The notes: generated from the letters alone by a model not told the origin. A stretch of DNA of 64,000 bases from Nonomuraea soli (GCF_013761175.1 NZ_JACDUR010000004.1:62001-126000), one strand, 5' to 3'. Positions 15,358 to 24,361 are shown, numbered from the stretch's first letter. Numbers and translations are program-made.

Positions 15358-16770
15358 ATGACCTCCTCTTCCTCAAAATTCGCCTGGGGCGCACTGGCCG
15401 TGCTCTCCACAGTGATCTTCCTTGACGCGCTTGATGTGTCGATGGTCGGCGTGGCGCTCCCCGCCATCCAGGCCGACCTGGGTTTGAGCACCTCCTCCCT
15501 GCAGTGGGTGGTGAGTGGCTACGTGCTGGGTTACGGCGGTCTGTTGCTACTCGGGGGCCGGACCGCCGACCTGCTCGGCAGACGCAGGGTCTTCTTGGTG
15601 GCACTGGGCGTCTTCGCGGTCGCGTCCTTGCTCGGCGGCATCGTCGACGACGGCGCCCTGCTGATCGCCGCCCGGTTCGTGAAGGGCGTGAGCGCCGCGT
15701 TCACCGCCCCGGCCGCCTTGTCGATCATCACGACGACCTTCCCCGAAGGACCGATCAGGAACAAGGCGCTGAGCATCTTCACCGCCGCGGGGGCCAGCGG
15801 CTTCTCGCTCGGCCTGGTGCTGTCGGGCTTCCTGACCTCGCTCGGCTGGAGGTGGACGTTCCTCATGCCGGTGCCGGTCGCGATCATCGCGCTCTTCGCC
15901 GCGATCAAGACCCTTCCGAAGGTCGCCGAGGAGAAGGCCGAGGGCGGCCACGACATCTTCGGCGCCATCCTGATCACCGCCTCGATGCTGCTGCTGGTCT
16001 TCACCGTCGTGCAGGCTCCCGAGGCCGGCTGGGTCTCGGTGCGCACCATCGGCTCGCTCGTCGTGGCCGCCGCCCTGCTGACCGCCTTCGTCGTGCTGGA
16101 GCAGCGGCTCAAGCACCCGCTGGTGCGCCTGGGCATCCTGCGCTCCGCGCCGCTCGTGCGGGCCAACCTCGGCCTGGTGATCCTGTTCGGCTCCTACGTC
16201 GGTTTCCAGTTCGTGATGATGCAGTACTTCCAGAACCTGCTGCACTGGTCGGCCCTGCAGACCGCCCTGGCGTTCCTGCCCGCGGGCCTGCTGGTGGCGC
16301 TCACCTCGACCAAGATGGGCGACTTCGCCGACCGCTTCGGCACCGGCAAGCTCATCGCCGTCGGCTCGGCGGCCCTGGTCGGCGGCTACGTCTTCTTCCT
16401 GAACATCGACACCGACCCGAGCATCGGACTGCTGGTCCTGCCGGGCATGATCCTGCTGGGCATCGCCTTCGCGCTGTCGTTCCCCTCGCTCAACATCCAG
16501 GCCGTGGCCGGGGTGAAGGACGAGGAGCAGGGCCTGGCCTCCGGCCTGCTGAACACCTCGGGCCAGGTCGGCGGCGCGATCGTGCTCGCCGTCGGGACCG
16601 CGGTGCTCACCTCGCAGTCCACCTCGGGGCTGACCATCGAGGCGCTGCGCTCGGCCATCTGGGTCTCGCTCGTCCTCGGCGTCATCGGCCTGGCGATCTC
16701 GCTGACCGGGCTCAGGGCCCGCAAGGCGGTCCCGGTGGCCGACGAGGCCAAGGTCTTCGAGACCGTCTGA
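15358..16770 (+). CDS. MFS drug-exporter-type transporter (DHA2, about 14 TM)
   Basis: A 470-residue major facilitator protein. The opening helix FLDALDVSMVGVALPAIQADL and the loop GRTADLLGRRRVFLVALG (motif A) are typical of the DHA2/EmrB-like subfamily; motif C-like Gly-rich helix GASGFSLGLVLSGFLTSLGW follows. It probably exports a hydrophobic drug or metabolite by proton antiport, and the MarR gene beside it would sense the substrate. The spacing to the palindrome cluster and the lack of a Shine-Dalgarno site suggest leaderless translation. Confidence 0.92.
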   Translation: MTSSSSKFAWGALAVLSTVIFLDALDVSMVGVALPAIQADLGLSTSSLQWVVSGYVLGYGGLLLLGGRTADLLGRRRVFLVALGVFAVASLLGGIVDDGALLIAARFVKGVSAAFTAPAALSIITTTFPEGPIRNKALSIFTAAGASGFSLGLVLSGFLTSLGWRWTFLMPVPVAIIALFAAIKTLPKVAEEKAEGGHDIFGAILITASMLLLVFTVVQAPEAGWVSVRTIGSLVVAAALLTAFVVLEQRLKHPLVRLGILRSAPLVRANLGLVILFGSYVGFQFVMMQYFQNLLHWSALQTALAFLPAGLLVALTSTKMGDFADRFGTGKLIAVGSAALVGGYVFFLNIDTDPSIGLLVLPGMILLGIAFALSFPSLNIQAVAGVKDEEQGLASGLLNTSGQVGGAIVLAVGTAVLTSQSTSGLTIEALRSAIWVSLVLGVIGLAISLTGLRARKAVPVADEAKVFETV

Positions 16771-16784
16771 CCGATCCGCGCCCT

Positions 16785-16819
16785 CGACGGGCCCCGCCGG
16801 ACTCCGGCGGGGCCCGTCG
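16785..16819 (+). terminator. Strong hairpin terminator after the MFS gene
   Basis: A perfect 16-bp stem (16785-16800 with 16804-16819) closes a 3-base loop ACT. It lies 15 bases after the MFS stop. There is no U tract, as is common for actinomycete terminators. Confidence 0.75.
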
Positions 16820-16900
16820 CCGTGCCGTGCTCCCGCCCGTGTCATGCCCGTCCGTGATACTGCGAGCATGCGCGGTAGCGGTGCTGGGAATCTAGGGAAC

Positions 16901-17512
16901 ATGCGTCCCTCACACGCCACAACAGCCCTGATCGGCCTCCTCCTGCTCGCCGGATGCGGCGGCACGGGGCCGGGCGAGACCTCGGCCGGCGTGTCACCCG
17001 GCAGCCAGGAGCCCACGAGCCAGACCACGGGCCAGAGCACCACGGGCCAGAGCACCGCCGCGCCGTCGCCGGCGAGCCCCGCTCCGACGATCACCAACAC
17101 CAAGGCGGTCCAGGTCGACCGCGACGGTGAGCCCGCCATCGTGACAGGGGTACGGCACGCGGCCCACCCCGGCTTCGACCGCGTCGTGATCGACTTCAAG
17201 GGCGAGGTGCCCGGATACACCGTCGAGTGGCAGGACGAGCTGACCGAGGACGGCTCCGGCGAGAAGATCGACGTGCCGGGCGTCTACCTGCACGTCAGGC
17301 TGACCCCCGCCAACGCCCACGACGACGACGGCAAGCCCACCTGGGTGGGCGGCCCCATCTACCAGGCCGACCTGGGCAACGTGCGCAACGTGGTGCGCAC
17401 CGGCGACTTCGAGGCGCACGTCGGGGTCGGGATCGTGCTCGACAGAACGGCGCCGTTCCAGGTGAAGGCCTACGACGACCCCGCGCGTCTGGTGATCGAC
17501 ATAGCGAGCTGA
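16901..17512 (+). CDS. Lipoprotein with AMIN-like domain
   Basis: A 203-residue predicted lipoprotein: signal ending in LIGLLLLAGC with the acylated Cys, then a low-complexity linker rich in Ser, Thr, Gln and Gly (QTTGQSTTGQST), then a compact beta domain with GFDRVVIDFKGEVPGYTVEW and DPARLVIDIAS that resembles the AMIN-like domains of actinomycete lipoproteins. AMIN-type domains are associated with peptidoglycan or cell-envelope binding. ATG 16901 has GGGAA just upstream. It lies 14 bases before the kinase gene and is probably co-transcribed, so it may be a sensor or substrate partner. Confidence 0.75.
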   Translation: MRPSHATTALIGLLLLAGCGGTGPGETSAGVSPGSQEPTSQTTGQSTTGQSTAAPSPASPAPTITNTKAVQVDRDGEPAIVTGVRHAAHPGFDRVVIDFKGEVPGYTVEWQDELTEDGSGEKIDVPGVYLHVRLTPANAHDDDGKPTWVGGPIYQADLGNVRNVVRTGDFEAHVGVGIVLDRTAPFQVKAYDDPARLVIDIAS

Positions 17513-17526
17513 CTATTGTCGGCCTC

Positions 17527-19440
17527 ATGCCAGCCCCGTTACCCCCGGGAGCCCCCTCCCGCATCGCCGGCTACACGCTGACCGGTCTGCTCGGGGAGGG
17601 CGGCCAGGGTGTCGTCTACCTGGGAGAGGACGACGACGGCCGGCAGGTGGCCATCAAGGTGATGCACGCCGGCGCGCTCGACGGCAGGTTGCGCAAGGAG
17701 GCCGAGGCCGCCCAGCGGGTCGCCTCGTTCTGCACGGCGGCGGTCCTCGAGGTCGAGCTGACCGGCGAGCGGCCCCACATCGTCAGTGAGTACGTGCCGG
17801 GCGAGTCGCTGCAGGCCCGGGTGCGGGCCGAGGGGCCGCGCTCGGGCGGCGCGCTGCACCGGCTGGCGCTGGCCACCGCGACCGCGCTGGCCGCCATCCA
17901 TCGTGCGGGCGTGGTGCACCGCGACTTCAAGCCCGGCAACGTCCTGCTGGGGCCCGAGGGGCCGGTCGTCATCGACTTCGGCATCGCCCGCGCGGTGGAC
18001 GCCAGCCTGACCCGCTCCGGCGTGGTCGGCACCCCGGCGTACATGTCGCCCGAACAGGTGGCCGGCCATCCCGTGGGCCCCCCGTCCGACGTGTTCAGCT
18101 GGGCGGGGACGGTGCTGTTCGCCGCGACGGGCCGCTCGCCGTTCAGCGGGGTGACCGTTCCCGAGGTGCTCAGCGCGGTGCTCTACCGCCACCCCGACCT
18201 GTCGTCGCTGCCCGAGCCGCTGCGCGGCCTGGTCGGCGCGGCCCTGGTCAAGGACCCTCGCGGCAGGCCCACGGCCGGCCAACTGGTCCAGGCGCTCAGC
18301 GCCGGAGCGCAGGAGCCCGCCGTACGGCAGGCGGCCACGATCGAGCGGAGGCGCCCGCGCACGGCCCTGCGCGCGGGTGTGGCCGGCACGCTGGCCGTCG
18401 CCGCGCTCGCCGTCCTGGTGACGGTCTCCCTCCAGGATTCGGGCACGACGGGCACGTCGGGGACCTCCGCCTCCTCCTACCGCCCGCCCACGACGTGGCG
18501 GCCCCAGACAGGCGGATGGGCCGAGCCCGTCCGCGAGGCCGGCGACCGCTACAGCCGCGTCCGGGCACTGGCGATCGCCACGGCCGGAGGCAGGCCCGTG
18601 GCCCTGACAGGGGAGTACGACGAGGTGCGCGGCTGGGACCTGACCACCGCCGCCGCCGCGGGCGAGCCCCTGAAGACCCGCGTCGACACCCTGGCCGCGC
18701 TCGAGCTCGACGGCAGGCAGGTGACGCTGATCGGCGGGGACGAGAGCCTGGGCGTCTGGGACTCCACCACCCGCGAGCGGCTGAGCACGATGCGCGTGCC
18801 GGGCGAGGACCAGGAGGCCTTCGGCGCGATCGCGACGGCGGGCGGGAAGCTGGCCGTCACGGGAGGGGCGTGGGCGCGCCTGGTCGTGTGGGATCTGAAG
18901 GCCGCCAAGCAGGTGAGGCAGATCGCCACCGACCACACCGGCACCGTGCTGGCGCTGGCTGTCAGCGGCCGGACGGTGGTCTCGGCAGGCGGCGACGCGA
19001 CCGTGCAGCGCTTCGACCTCGACACCGGCGAGCCCCTCGGAGAGCCGATGATCGGTCACAGCCAGGCGGTCGCCGCGCTGGTGGTGACCGACGGGCTGAT
19101 CGTGTCGGCCGGGTACGACGGCACCGTGCGACGCTGGGACCTGGAGAGCGGCAGGCCCGTGGGCGCCGCGATGCGCGGGCACGACGGCGCCGTGACCGAC
19201 CTGGCCCTGGCCGAGGTCGGGGGCAGGCGGGTGCTGGTGTCGGGCGGCGCCGACGGCACCCTGCGGATGTGGGATCCGCGCACCGGCGAGCGGCTCGGCC
19301 AGCCCATCGACGCGCACCAGGCCGCCGGCCAGGAGACGGGCATCGCCGGTCTTGAGGCGACCACCGTGGACGGCGCACCCGCCGTGGTCACCACCGGCCA
19401 GGACATGACGCTGCGGCTGTGGCGGCTGGAGCTGCCCTGA
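17527..19440 (+). CDS. Membrane Ser/Thr protein kinase with C-terminal WD40-like propeller
   Basis: A 637-residue Hanks-type kinase. Gly loop LLGEGGQGVVYLG (21-33), ATP Lys44 in VAIKV, catalytic HRDFKPGN (131-138), DFG (150-152), activation segment VVGTPAYMSPEQ. A transmembrane helix follows at about 282-302, then a region of about 330 residues of WD40-like repeats with TGEYDEVRGWDL, SAGYDGTVRRWDLESG and SGGADGTLRMWDPRTG. With one helix after the kinase, the propeller would lie outside the membrane as a sensor. It abuts the convergent gene at 19441 with no gap. Confidence 0.93.
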   Translation: MPAPLPPGAPSRIAGYTLTGLLGEGGQGVVYLGEDDDGRQVAIKVMHAGALDGRLRKEAEAAQRVASFCTAAVLEVELTGERPHIVSEYVPGESLQARVRAEGPRSGGALHRLALATATALAAIHRAGVVHRDFKPGNVLLGPEGPVVIDFGIARAVDASLTRSGVVGTPAYMSPEQVAGHPVGPPSDVFSWAGTVLFAATGRSPFSGVTVPEVLSAVLYRHPDLSSLPEPLRGLVGAALVKDPRGRPTAGQLVQALSAGAQEPAVRQAATIERRRPRTALRAGVAGTLAVAALAVLVTVSLQDSGTTGTSGTSASSYRPPTTWRPQTGGWAEPVREAGDRYSRVRALAIATAGGRPVALTGEYDEVRGWDLTTAAAAGEPLKTRVDTLAALELDGRQVTLIGGDESLGVWDSTTRERLSTMRVPGEDQEAFGAIATAGGKLAVTGGAWARLVVWDLKAAKQVRQIATDHTGTVLALAVSGRTVVSAGGDATVQRFDLDTGEPLGEPMIGHSQAVAALVVTDGLIVSAGYDGTVRRWDLESGRPVGAAMRGHDGAVTDLALAEVGGRRVLVSGGADGTLRMWDPRTGERLGQPIDAHQAAGQETGIAGLEATTVDGAPAVVTTGQDMTLRLWRLELP

Positions 19441-20547
19441 TCAGTCGCGCAGCTCGGCGATCTGGAGCAGCAGCACGTCGACCTGGGCCTCCTTGAGCGC
19501 GACCTCGGCGGCGTAGGTCTGGCCCCAGTAGTCCTGCTTGGCGCCTGCCGTCCAGAACACGCGCCACGTGTCACCGCGCACGGCGCACGACACCGTCAGC
19601 TTCTGCTCCTTGGAGCTGTAGGTGAAACGTCTGACGGTCTCGCACGAGCCCAGCTTCTTCTTCTTGGTGTAGAGCATCATGCGGCCCACCGCCGCGCCCC
19701 TGCCCGAGCCCTCCCCGACGGTCATCGTGACCTTCATCGTGCACGCGGAGCCGTCGCACGAGCCCCACTTGAACGTCGTGAACGCCTGCGACGACCACAT
19801 CGAGGCCGCCGTGCGCAGGCCGTCGACCGCGTCGACGAGCTCGTCGTAGACGGGCTGGCGCTCGAACCGTGGCACCACCGTGTAGGTCAGGTCGTACACG
19901 CGGCCCTGGTTGACGTCGGTGCGGACCTTGAGGGTGAACTCCTTGGGGTCGTCGGAGAGCCAGAACTCCTGGCGGTAGTCGCCCTCGCCCAAGCTCCACG
20001 CGATGCCCTTGCCGTCGGCGGTGTAGCCGGTTCCCCGCGAGGCGGCCAGGTCGAGGGTGTTGGCGATGGACGAGGGCGTCAGGCCGATGTGCAGGTCGTG
20101 GCCGAGGCCGTCGCCGTTCTCGTACCAGTGGCCGGCCAGCAGCCAGGCGTACTCCTGGTCGTCGTCGTACTGGTCCCACCACCAGGTGACGTCGCCGTTG
20201 ACGAACTGCTTGCCGTAGGCCACGACGACCCGCGCCCTGCCCTTGCCCCTGACGTACTCCCCGACCGCGAGGTCGTCGCGCACGTAGACCACCTGGCCCG
20301 TGACGTCGGCCTTCTCCGAGGCGGGGCGGTAGCTCAGCTTGACGACCTGGCCGCTGGTGAGGAGCGCTGAGGCCTGTTCGAGCTGCTCGGCTCGCTGCTG
20401 GGGGCTCGGTGACGACGTCGCCGCCCGCTTGCCCGTCTGCGGGGCCGTACGGAGCACGAGGGCGACGAGCAGGGCCAGCAGGGCGAGCAGGACCAGCCCG
20501 CCGAGCAGGACGGCCGTGACGATGACACCGGTGTAGCTCTTCCGCAT
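19441..20547 (-). CDS. Membrane-anchored secreted protein of unknown function
   Basis: A 368-residue protein with an N-terminal transmembrane helix (TGVIVTAVLLGGLVLLALLALLVALVL) and a long extracellular region that matches no family I recognise. It has Trp/Tyr-rich segments (GDVTWWWDQYDDDQEYAWLLAG), an internal charged linker and three Cys near the C-terminus (GSCDGSAC, LGSCE, VSCAV) that could form disulfides. ATG 20547 is preceded by GAGGTGG. Its stop directly abuts the stop of the convergent kinase gene. The cupin gene diverges from it 45 bases away. Confidence 0.7.
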   Translation of the reverse strand: MRKSYTGVIVTAVLLGGLVLLALLALLVALVLRTAPQTGKRAATSSPSPQQRAEQLEQASALLTSGQVVKLSYRPASEKADVTGQVVYVRDDLAVGEYVRGKGRARVVVAYGKQFVNGDVTWWWDQYDDDQEYAWLLAGHWYENGDGLGHDLHIGLTPSSIANTLDLAASRGTGYTADGKGIAWSLGEGDYRQEFWLSDDPKEFTLKVRTDVNQGRVYDLTYTVVPRFERQPVYDELVDAVDGLRTAASMWSSQAFTTFKWGSCDGSACTMKVTMTVGEGSGRGAAVGRMMLYTKKKKLGSCETVRRFTYSSKEQKLTVSCAVRGDTWRVFWTAGAKQDYWGQTYAAEVALKEAQVDVLLLQIAELRD

Positions 20548-20592
20548 CGGCCACCTCGCGAGCACCCTAGCAGCGCGTGACAAACTGGGTCG

Positions 20593-20946
20593 ATGGTGAG
20601 AATTCTGGAGGGTGCCACCCGGATCCCCGTTCCGGGCGGCAAGGTCATCGCGGAGCACATCGGGCGCGTCAACAGCGGCGACGAGGCCATCTCGATCGCG
20701 CACATGGTGGCGCCCGCCGGCTGGGAGGAGCCTGCCCAGACCCCGCTGTTCACGGAGTACACGGTGGTCCTCAAGGGCGCGGTGATCGTCGAGCACGCGG
20801 GCGGCACCTCGACGGTGAAGGCCGGCCAGTCGATCGTCACCCCGGCGGGGGAGAAGGTGCGTTACTCCACCGGCGACGAGGGGGCGGAGTACATCGCGGT
20901 CTGCCTGCCCGCCTTCTCCCCGGATACCGTGAACAGGGACGAGTGA
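20593..20946 (+). CDS. Small cupin-domain protein
   Basis: A 117-residue single-domain cupin. The first motif region is TEYTVVLKGAVIVEHAGG and the second PAGEKVRYSTGDEGAEYIAVCLP. The usual G(X)5HXH metal ligands are not fully present, so it may not bind metal in the standard way. It precedes the adenosine deaminase gene by 16 bases and may share its transcript. Cupins of this size occur in many pathways, so no function is claimed. Confidence 0.8.
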   Translation: MVRILEGATRIPVPGGKVIAEHIGRVNSGDEAISIAHMVAPAGWEEPAQTPLFTEYTVVLKGAVIVEHAGGTSTVKAGQSIVTPAGEKVRYSTGDEGAEYIAVCLPAFSPDTVNRDE

Positions 20947-20962
20947 CCATTAAGATGACGAG

Positions 20963-22033
20963 ATGAGCCAGCGACCCACTCTCGAGGAGATCCGCCGCGC
21001 GCCCAAGGTGCTGCTCCACGACCATCTCGACGGCGGCCTCCGGGCCGAGACGATCGTCGATCTGGCGCGGGAGACCGGCTACTCGGCGCTGCCGACCACC
21101 GACGCGGGCAACCTGCGCCAGTGGTTCGAGGAGGCGGCGGACTCCGGCTCGCTCGAACGTTACCTGGAGACCTTCGACCACACCGTCGGTGTCATGCAGA
21201 CCAGGGAGTCGCTCGTGCGCGTGGCCGCCGAGTGCGCGCAGGACCTGGCCGACGACGGCGTGGTCTACGCCGAGGTGCGCTACGCGCCCGAGCAGCACAC
21301 CAGCGCGGGGCTCTCGCTCGACGAGGTGGTCGAGGCCGTCCTGGAGGGCTTCAGGCTGGGCTCGGAGGGGCGCAACATCCGCGTCGGCACACTGCTGACG
21401 GCGATGCGCCACAAGGCGCGCTCCATGGAGATCGCCGAGCTCGCGGTGCGCTACCGCGACGTCGGCGTCGTGGGCTTCGACATCGCCGGCGCGGAGGCGG
21501 GTTTCCCGCCCACCCGCCACCTCGACGCCTTCGAGTATCTGCAGCGCGAGAACGCGCACTTCACGATCCACGCGGGCGAGGCGTTCGGCCTGCCGTCGAT
21601 CTGGCAGGCCATCCAGTGGTGCGGCGCCGACCGGCTGGGCCACGGCGTGCGCATCATCGACGACATCTCCGGCGACGGCACCAAGCTGGGGCGCCTGGCC
21701 GCCTACGTGCGCGACAAGCGCATCCCGCTGGAGATGTGCCCGACCTCCAACCTGCAGACCGGTGCGGCGGCCTCGATCGCCGAGCACCCGATCGGCCTGC
21801 TGCGCCGCCTGCACTTCAGGGTCACGGTCAACACCGACAACCGGCTGATGAGCGGCACCTCCCTCTCGCGGGAGTTCGCCAAGCTGGTCGAGGCCTTCGA
21901 CTACGACTGGGATGATCTGCAGTGGTTCACGGTGAACGCCATGAAGTCGGCGTTCATCCCCTTCGACGACCGCCTGGCGCTCATCAACGGCCTCATCAAG
22001 CCCGGCTTCGCCCAGCTGAAGTGGCGCGCATGA
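20963..22033 (+). CDS. add: Adenosine deaminase
   Basis: A 356-residue zinc enzyme that converts adenosine and deoxyadenosine to inosine and deoxyinosine. Visible active-site blocks are LHDHLDGG (zinc ligands His19 and His21), FTIHAGEAFGLPS (zinc His), LGHGVRI (catalytic His), EMCPTSNLQT and VTVNTDNRLMS (zinc Asp). The product inosine is the substrate of the PNP encoded at 31410. The 3' end overlaps the downstream membrane-protein gene (ATGA). Confidence 0.95.
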   Translation: MSQRPTLEEIRRAPKVLLHDHLDGGLRAETIVDLARETGYSALPTTDAGNLRQWFEEAADSGSLERYLETFDHTVGVMQTRESLVRVAAECAQDLADDGVVYAEVRYAPEQHTSAGLSLDEVVEAVLEGFRLGSEGRNIRVGTLLTAMRHKARSMEIAELAVRYRDVGVVGFDIAGAEAGFPPTRHLDAFEYLQRENAHFTIHAGEAFGLPSIWQAIQWCGADRLGHGVRIIDDISGDGTKLGRLAAYVRDKRIPLEMCPTSNLQTGAAASIAEHPIGLLRRLHFRVTVNTDNRLMSGTSLSREFAKLVEAFDYDWDDLQWFTVNAMKSAFIPFDDRLALINGLIKPGFAQLKWRA

Positions 22034-22641
22034 AACCGACGACCTACCGCTCGACGACCGCCTTCGTCTTCGGGTGGATCTGGCTGGCGTTCGTGGCGTT
22101 CAACGTCTACGACCTGACCGTGCGCTTCAACGGCAAGTGGACCCTGGTGGCCGCGGCGGTGCTGGCCGTGCTGACCGCGGTCGTGTACCTCACGAGCCTG
22201 CGCCCGGCCACGATCATCGCCGACGAGGGGCTCAAGGCGCGCAACCCGCTGCGCAACGTCGAGGCGCCCTGGTCGGCGCTGGGCGAGGTGAAGGTCGGCC
22301 ACTCCGTCTCCGTCGAGTACGGCGAGGGCAGGCTGATTCGCCTGTGGACCCCGATGGCCTCGGCCAGGGAGCGGGCCAAGGCGCAGCGGCGGGCGATGCC
22401 GCGCGTCGAGCGTGGCAAGGTGCGCACCGAGCCCGTCTTGTCCAAGGGCGAGCAGTCCGCGCACGACGCCCTGGCGGGCAAGACCCACGCCGACTGGGTG
22501 GGCGAGCAGATCACCCAGAAGGTCGAGACGGCCAGGCTTCGCAAGGAGGAGCCCGGTCAGGTCCGCAATGTCCTGGCTCCCGACGCCATCGCGGTGATCG
22601 CGCTGGCCGTGGTCATGATCGTGATCGCCGCGCTCGCCTGA
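22030..22641 (+). CDS. PH-domain-like small membrane protein
   Basis: A 203-residue protein. Two N-terminal transmembrane helices (TAFVFGWIWLAFVAFNVYDL and WTLVAAAVLAVLTAVVYLT) are followed by a short beta-rich PH-like region (RPATIIADEGLKARNPL, APWSALGEVKVGHSVSVEY), a charged coil, and a C-terminal transmembrane helix (IAVIALAVVMIVIAALA). This is the usual actinobacterial 'PH domain-containing protein' plan, of unknown function. It is translationally coupled to add by ATGA and is followed by a strong terminator. Confidence 0.75.
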   Translation: MKPTTYRSTTAFVFGWIWLAFVAFNVYDLTVRFNGKWTLVAAAVLAVLTAVVYLTSLRPATIIADEGLKARNPLRNVEAPWSALGEVKVGHSVSVEYGEGRLIRLWTPMASARERAKAQRRAMPRVERGKVRTEPVLSKGEQSAHDALAGKTHADWVGEQITQKVETARLRKEEPGQVRNVLAPDAIAVIALAVVMIVIAALA

Positions 22642-22656
22642 CATCGCACGAAACGC

Positions 22657-22687
22657 AGCGCCTCCATCGGTGATGGGGGCGCTTTTT
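22657..22687 (+). terminator. Rho-independent terminator
   Basis: A 12-bp stem (22657-22668 with 22672-22683, one G-U pair) with loop GGT is followed directly by TTTTT. It ends the add transcript and isolates the iron-controlled operon. Confidence 0.9.
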
Positions 22688-22716
22688 CGTGTCTTGCGCG
22701 TGCGGGGGAGTCGTAA

Positions 22717-22755
22717 TTAGGTATGGCTTGCCTAACTAAGGCATGCCTTACCTAA
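22717..22755 (+). promoter_or_regulatory. Two tandem DtxR/IdeR-type iron boxes
   Basis: Box 1 (22717-22735) begins TTAGGTATGG and ends TTGCCTAA. Box 2 (22737-22755), read on the minus strand, begins TTAGGTAAGG and ends ATGCCTTA. Both fit the 19-bp consensus whose ends are TTAGGTTAG and its mirror. They are one base apart and end 17 bases before the ATG at 22773, so an iron-loaded DtxR-family repressor would shut the haem operon off. Confidence 0.88.
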
Positions 22756-22772
22756 GTCAGCAAGGATTCTTC

Positions 22773-23402
22773 ATGTCAGACGCACGGCTGGTCGAGCAGG
22801 CCCACGCCGCGACCTACCGCTGGCCACTGGACCTGGCCGGGTTCGAGGCCGAGCTCGTCCTCACCGAGGACGGCCGGGCCCACACCGGACACCTGTCCGT
22901 GGAGCTGCGGCCGGGCAAGCCGCCGAAGGTCTCGGTCACCCTGGAGGGCGCCGCGACCGACCAGGTGCACTGGACCACCCGGCAGCTCACCCGGATCGTC
23001 ACCCACCGCCAGGAGAGCCCGTTCGCCAAGGAGCTCACCGTCGTCCCCGAGGAGCGTGAGCACCCCCTGGGTGTCCTGCTCAAGGCCGACGACCGCTTCT
23101 CCAGCCTCTTCCGGGTGCGCGGCGACTGGATCACCGAGGTGACCAGGACCATGGCCGACACCGTCAACCGGGTCTTCCACCTGCGTCGCGAGAGCGCCCC
23201 CGACGGCCGGCACCTGCCCGCCGTCCTGGCAAGCACGCGCAGCTCCCTCGACGGCCAGATCGTCCAGGTCGAGCTCATCGAGGACACCTACGCCGAGGTT
23301 GGCGGGCTGATGTTCCCGCGCAGCCGCTCGGTCATCAGCCAGAGCGCCACCGGCGTGCACACCCGTCTGATCGAACTCAACGTCAAGGAGGTGGCCAGGT
23401 GA
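22773..23402 (+). CDS. DUF3386-like protein, first gene of the haem-uptake operon
   Basis: A 209-residue soluble protein without signal peptide. It resembles, from memory, the DUF3386 family: an opening with ATYRWPLDLAGFEAELVL, a central FRVRGDWITEVTRTM strand and a closing EDTYAEVGGLMFPRSRSVI. The function is unknown. Its place directly behind two iron boxes and overlapping (GTGA) the haem-binding lipoprotein gene points to a role in haem handling inside the cell. ATG 22773 with AAGGA upstream is preferred over an ATG at 22743 that lies inside box 2. Confidence 0.7.
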   Translation: MSDARLVEQAHAATYRWPLDLAGFEAELVLTEDGRAHTGHLSVELRPGKPPKVSVTLEGAATDQVHWTTRQLTRIVTHRQESPFAKELTVVPEEREHPLGVLLKADDRFSSLFRVRGDWITEVTRTMADTVNRVFHLRRESAPDGRHLPAVLASTRSSLDGQIVQVELIEDTYAEVGGLMFPRSRSVISQSATGVHTRLIELNVKEVAR

Positions 23403-24361
23403 AGCGCGTCGTCGCCCTCCTCGCCCTGGCCGGAGCCCTGGTCGCCTGCGGCACTGCCCCCGCCGCCCAGCCTGCCACGCAGCCCGCCACGCAGTCCGCC
23501 GGCTCCGAGGCTCCCGCCGCCGCTCTGCCGGTCACCATCAAGTCGGCCGACGGCACGGACGTCGAGGTCAAGGACGCCGGCCGGATCATCCCGCTCAACG
23601 GCGAGATCGCCGAGATCGTCTTCGCGCTCGGCCTGAAGGACAAGGTCGTCGGCGTGGACCTGTCGGCGATGGGACTGCCGGAGGCGCAGGGCAAGCCCCA
23701 GGTCGGCTACGCCCGCACCCTGGCCGCCGAAGGAGTCCTCGCGCTCAAGCCGACCGTGCTGGTCGGCACCACCGACGCCGGGCCGCCCGAGGTGCTGGCG
23801 CAGATCAAGAACGCGGGCGTGCCGCTGGTGCAGGTGCCCACCGCCGCGGACTCCGTCGACTCGGTGCCCGCCAAGATCGAGACGGTCGCCGCGGCCGTCG
23901 GCGAGCCGGCCAAGGGCAAGGAGCTGGCGGCCAGGGTGGCCGCCGAGATCGCCGCGGCCAAGACCAAGGGCGCCGCGGTCACGACCAAGCCCAAGGTCGC
24001 CTTCCTGTACCTGCGCGGCCAGCAGAAGACCTACATGATCGGCGGCAGGGGCGCGAAGGCCGATGCCATGATCACCGCCGCGGGCGGCATCGACGCCGGC
24101 TCGGAGGCGGGCATCCAGGGCTACAAGCCGATCACCGCCGAGGCCATGGTCACCGGCGCTCCCGACATCATCCTCGTCATGGACGACGGGCTGGAGTCGG
24201 TGGGCGGGATCGACGGCCTGCTCAAGCTGCCGGGCGTCGCCCAGACCCCGGCGGGCAGGAACAAGCGCGTCGTGTCGATGGACGGGCTCGAACTGCTCGG
24301 CATGAGCCTGCGCACCGGGCCCGCGCTCGACAAGCTCGTCGCCGCCTTCCAGGCGACATGA
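23399..24361 (+). CDS. hmuT: Haem ABC transporter substrate-binding lipoprotein (HmuT-like)
   Basis: A 320-residue lipoprotein with signal LLALAGALVAC and acylated Cys, a Thr/Gln/Pro linker, then the class III periplasmic-binding fold: RIIPLNGEIAEIVFALGLKDKVVGVD, LALKPTVLVGTTDAGP, ITAAGGIDAGSEAGIQGYKPITAEAM. The last string resembles haem-type (HmuT/ShuT) rather than siderophore-type proteins. The GTG start overlaps the upstream TGA. It captures haem at the cell surface for the permease encoded next, coupled by ATGA. Confidence 0.88.
   Translation: MKRVVALLALAGALVACGTAPAAQPATQPATQSAGSEAPAAALPVTIKSADGTDVEVKDAGRIIPLNGEIAEIVFALGLKDKVVGVDLSAMGLPEAQGKPQVGYARTLAAEGVLALKPTVLVGTTDAGPPEVLAQIKNAGVPLVQVPTAADSVDSVPAKIETVAAAVGEPAKGKELAARVAAEIAAAKTKGAAVTTKPKVAFLYLRGQQKTYMIGGRGAKADAMITAAGGIDAGSEAGIQGYKPITAEAMVTGAPDIILVMDDGLESVGGIDGLLKLPGVAQTPAGRNKRVVSMDGLELLGMSLRTGPALDKLVAAFQAT

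Noticed and set aside
17539..19317. Long minus-strand frame opposite the Ser/Thr kinase
   Set aside because: The kinase on the plus strand has all catalytic motifs; the antisense frame has none.
22743..22772. Earlier ATG for the DUF3386-like gene
   Set aside because: It lies inside the second iron box and lacks a ribosome site, while ATG 22773 has AAGGA upstream.
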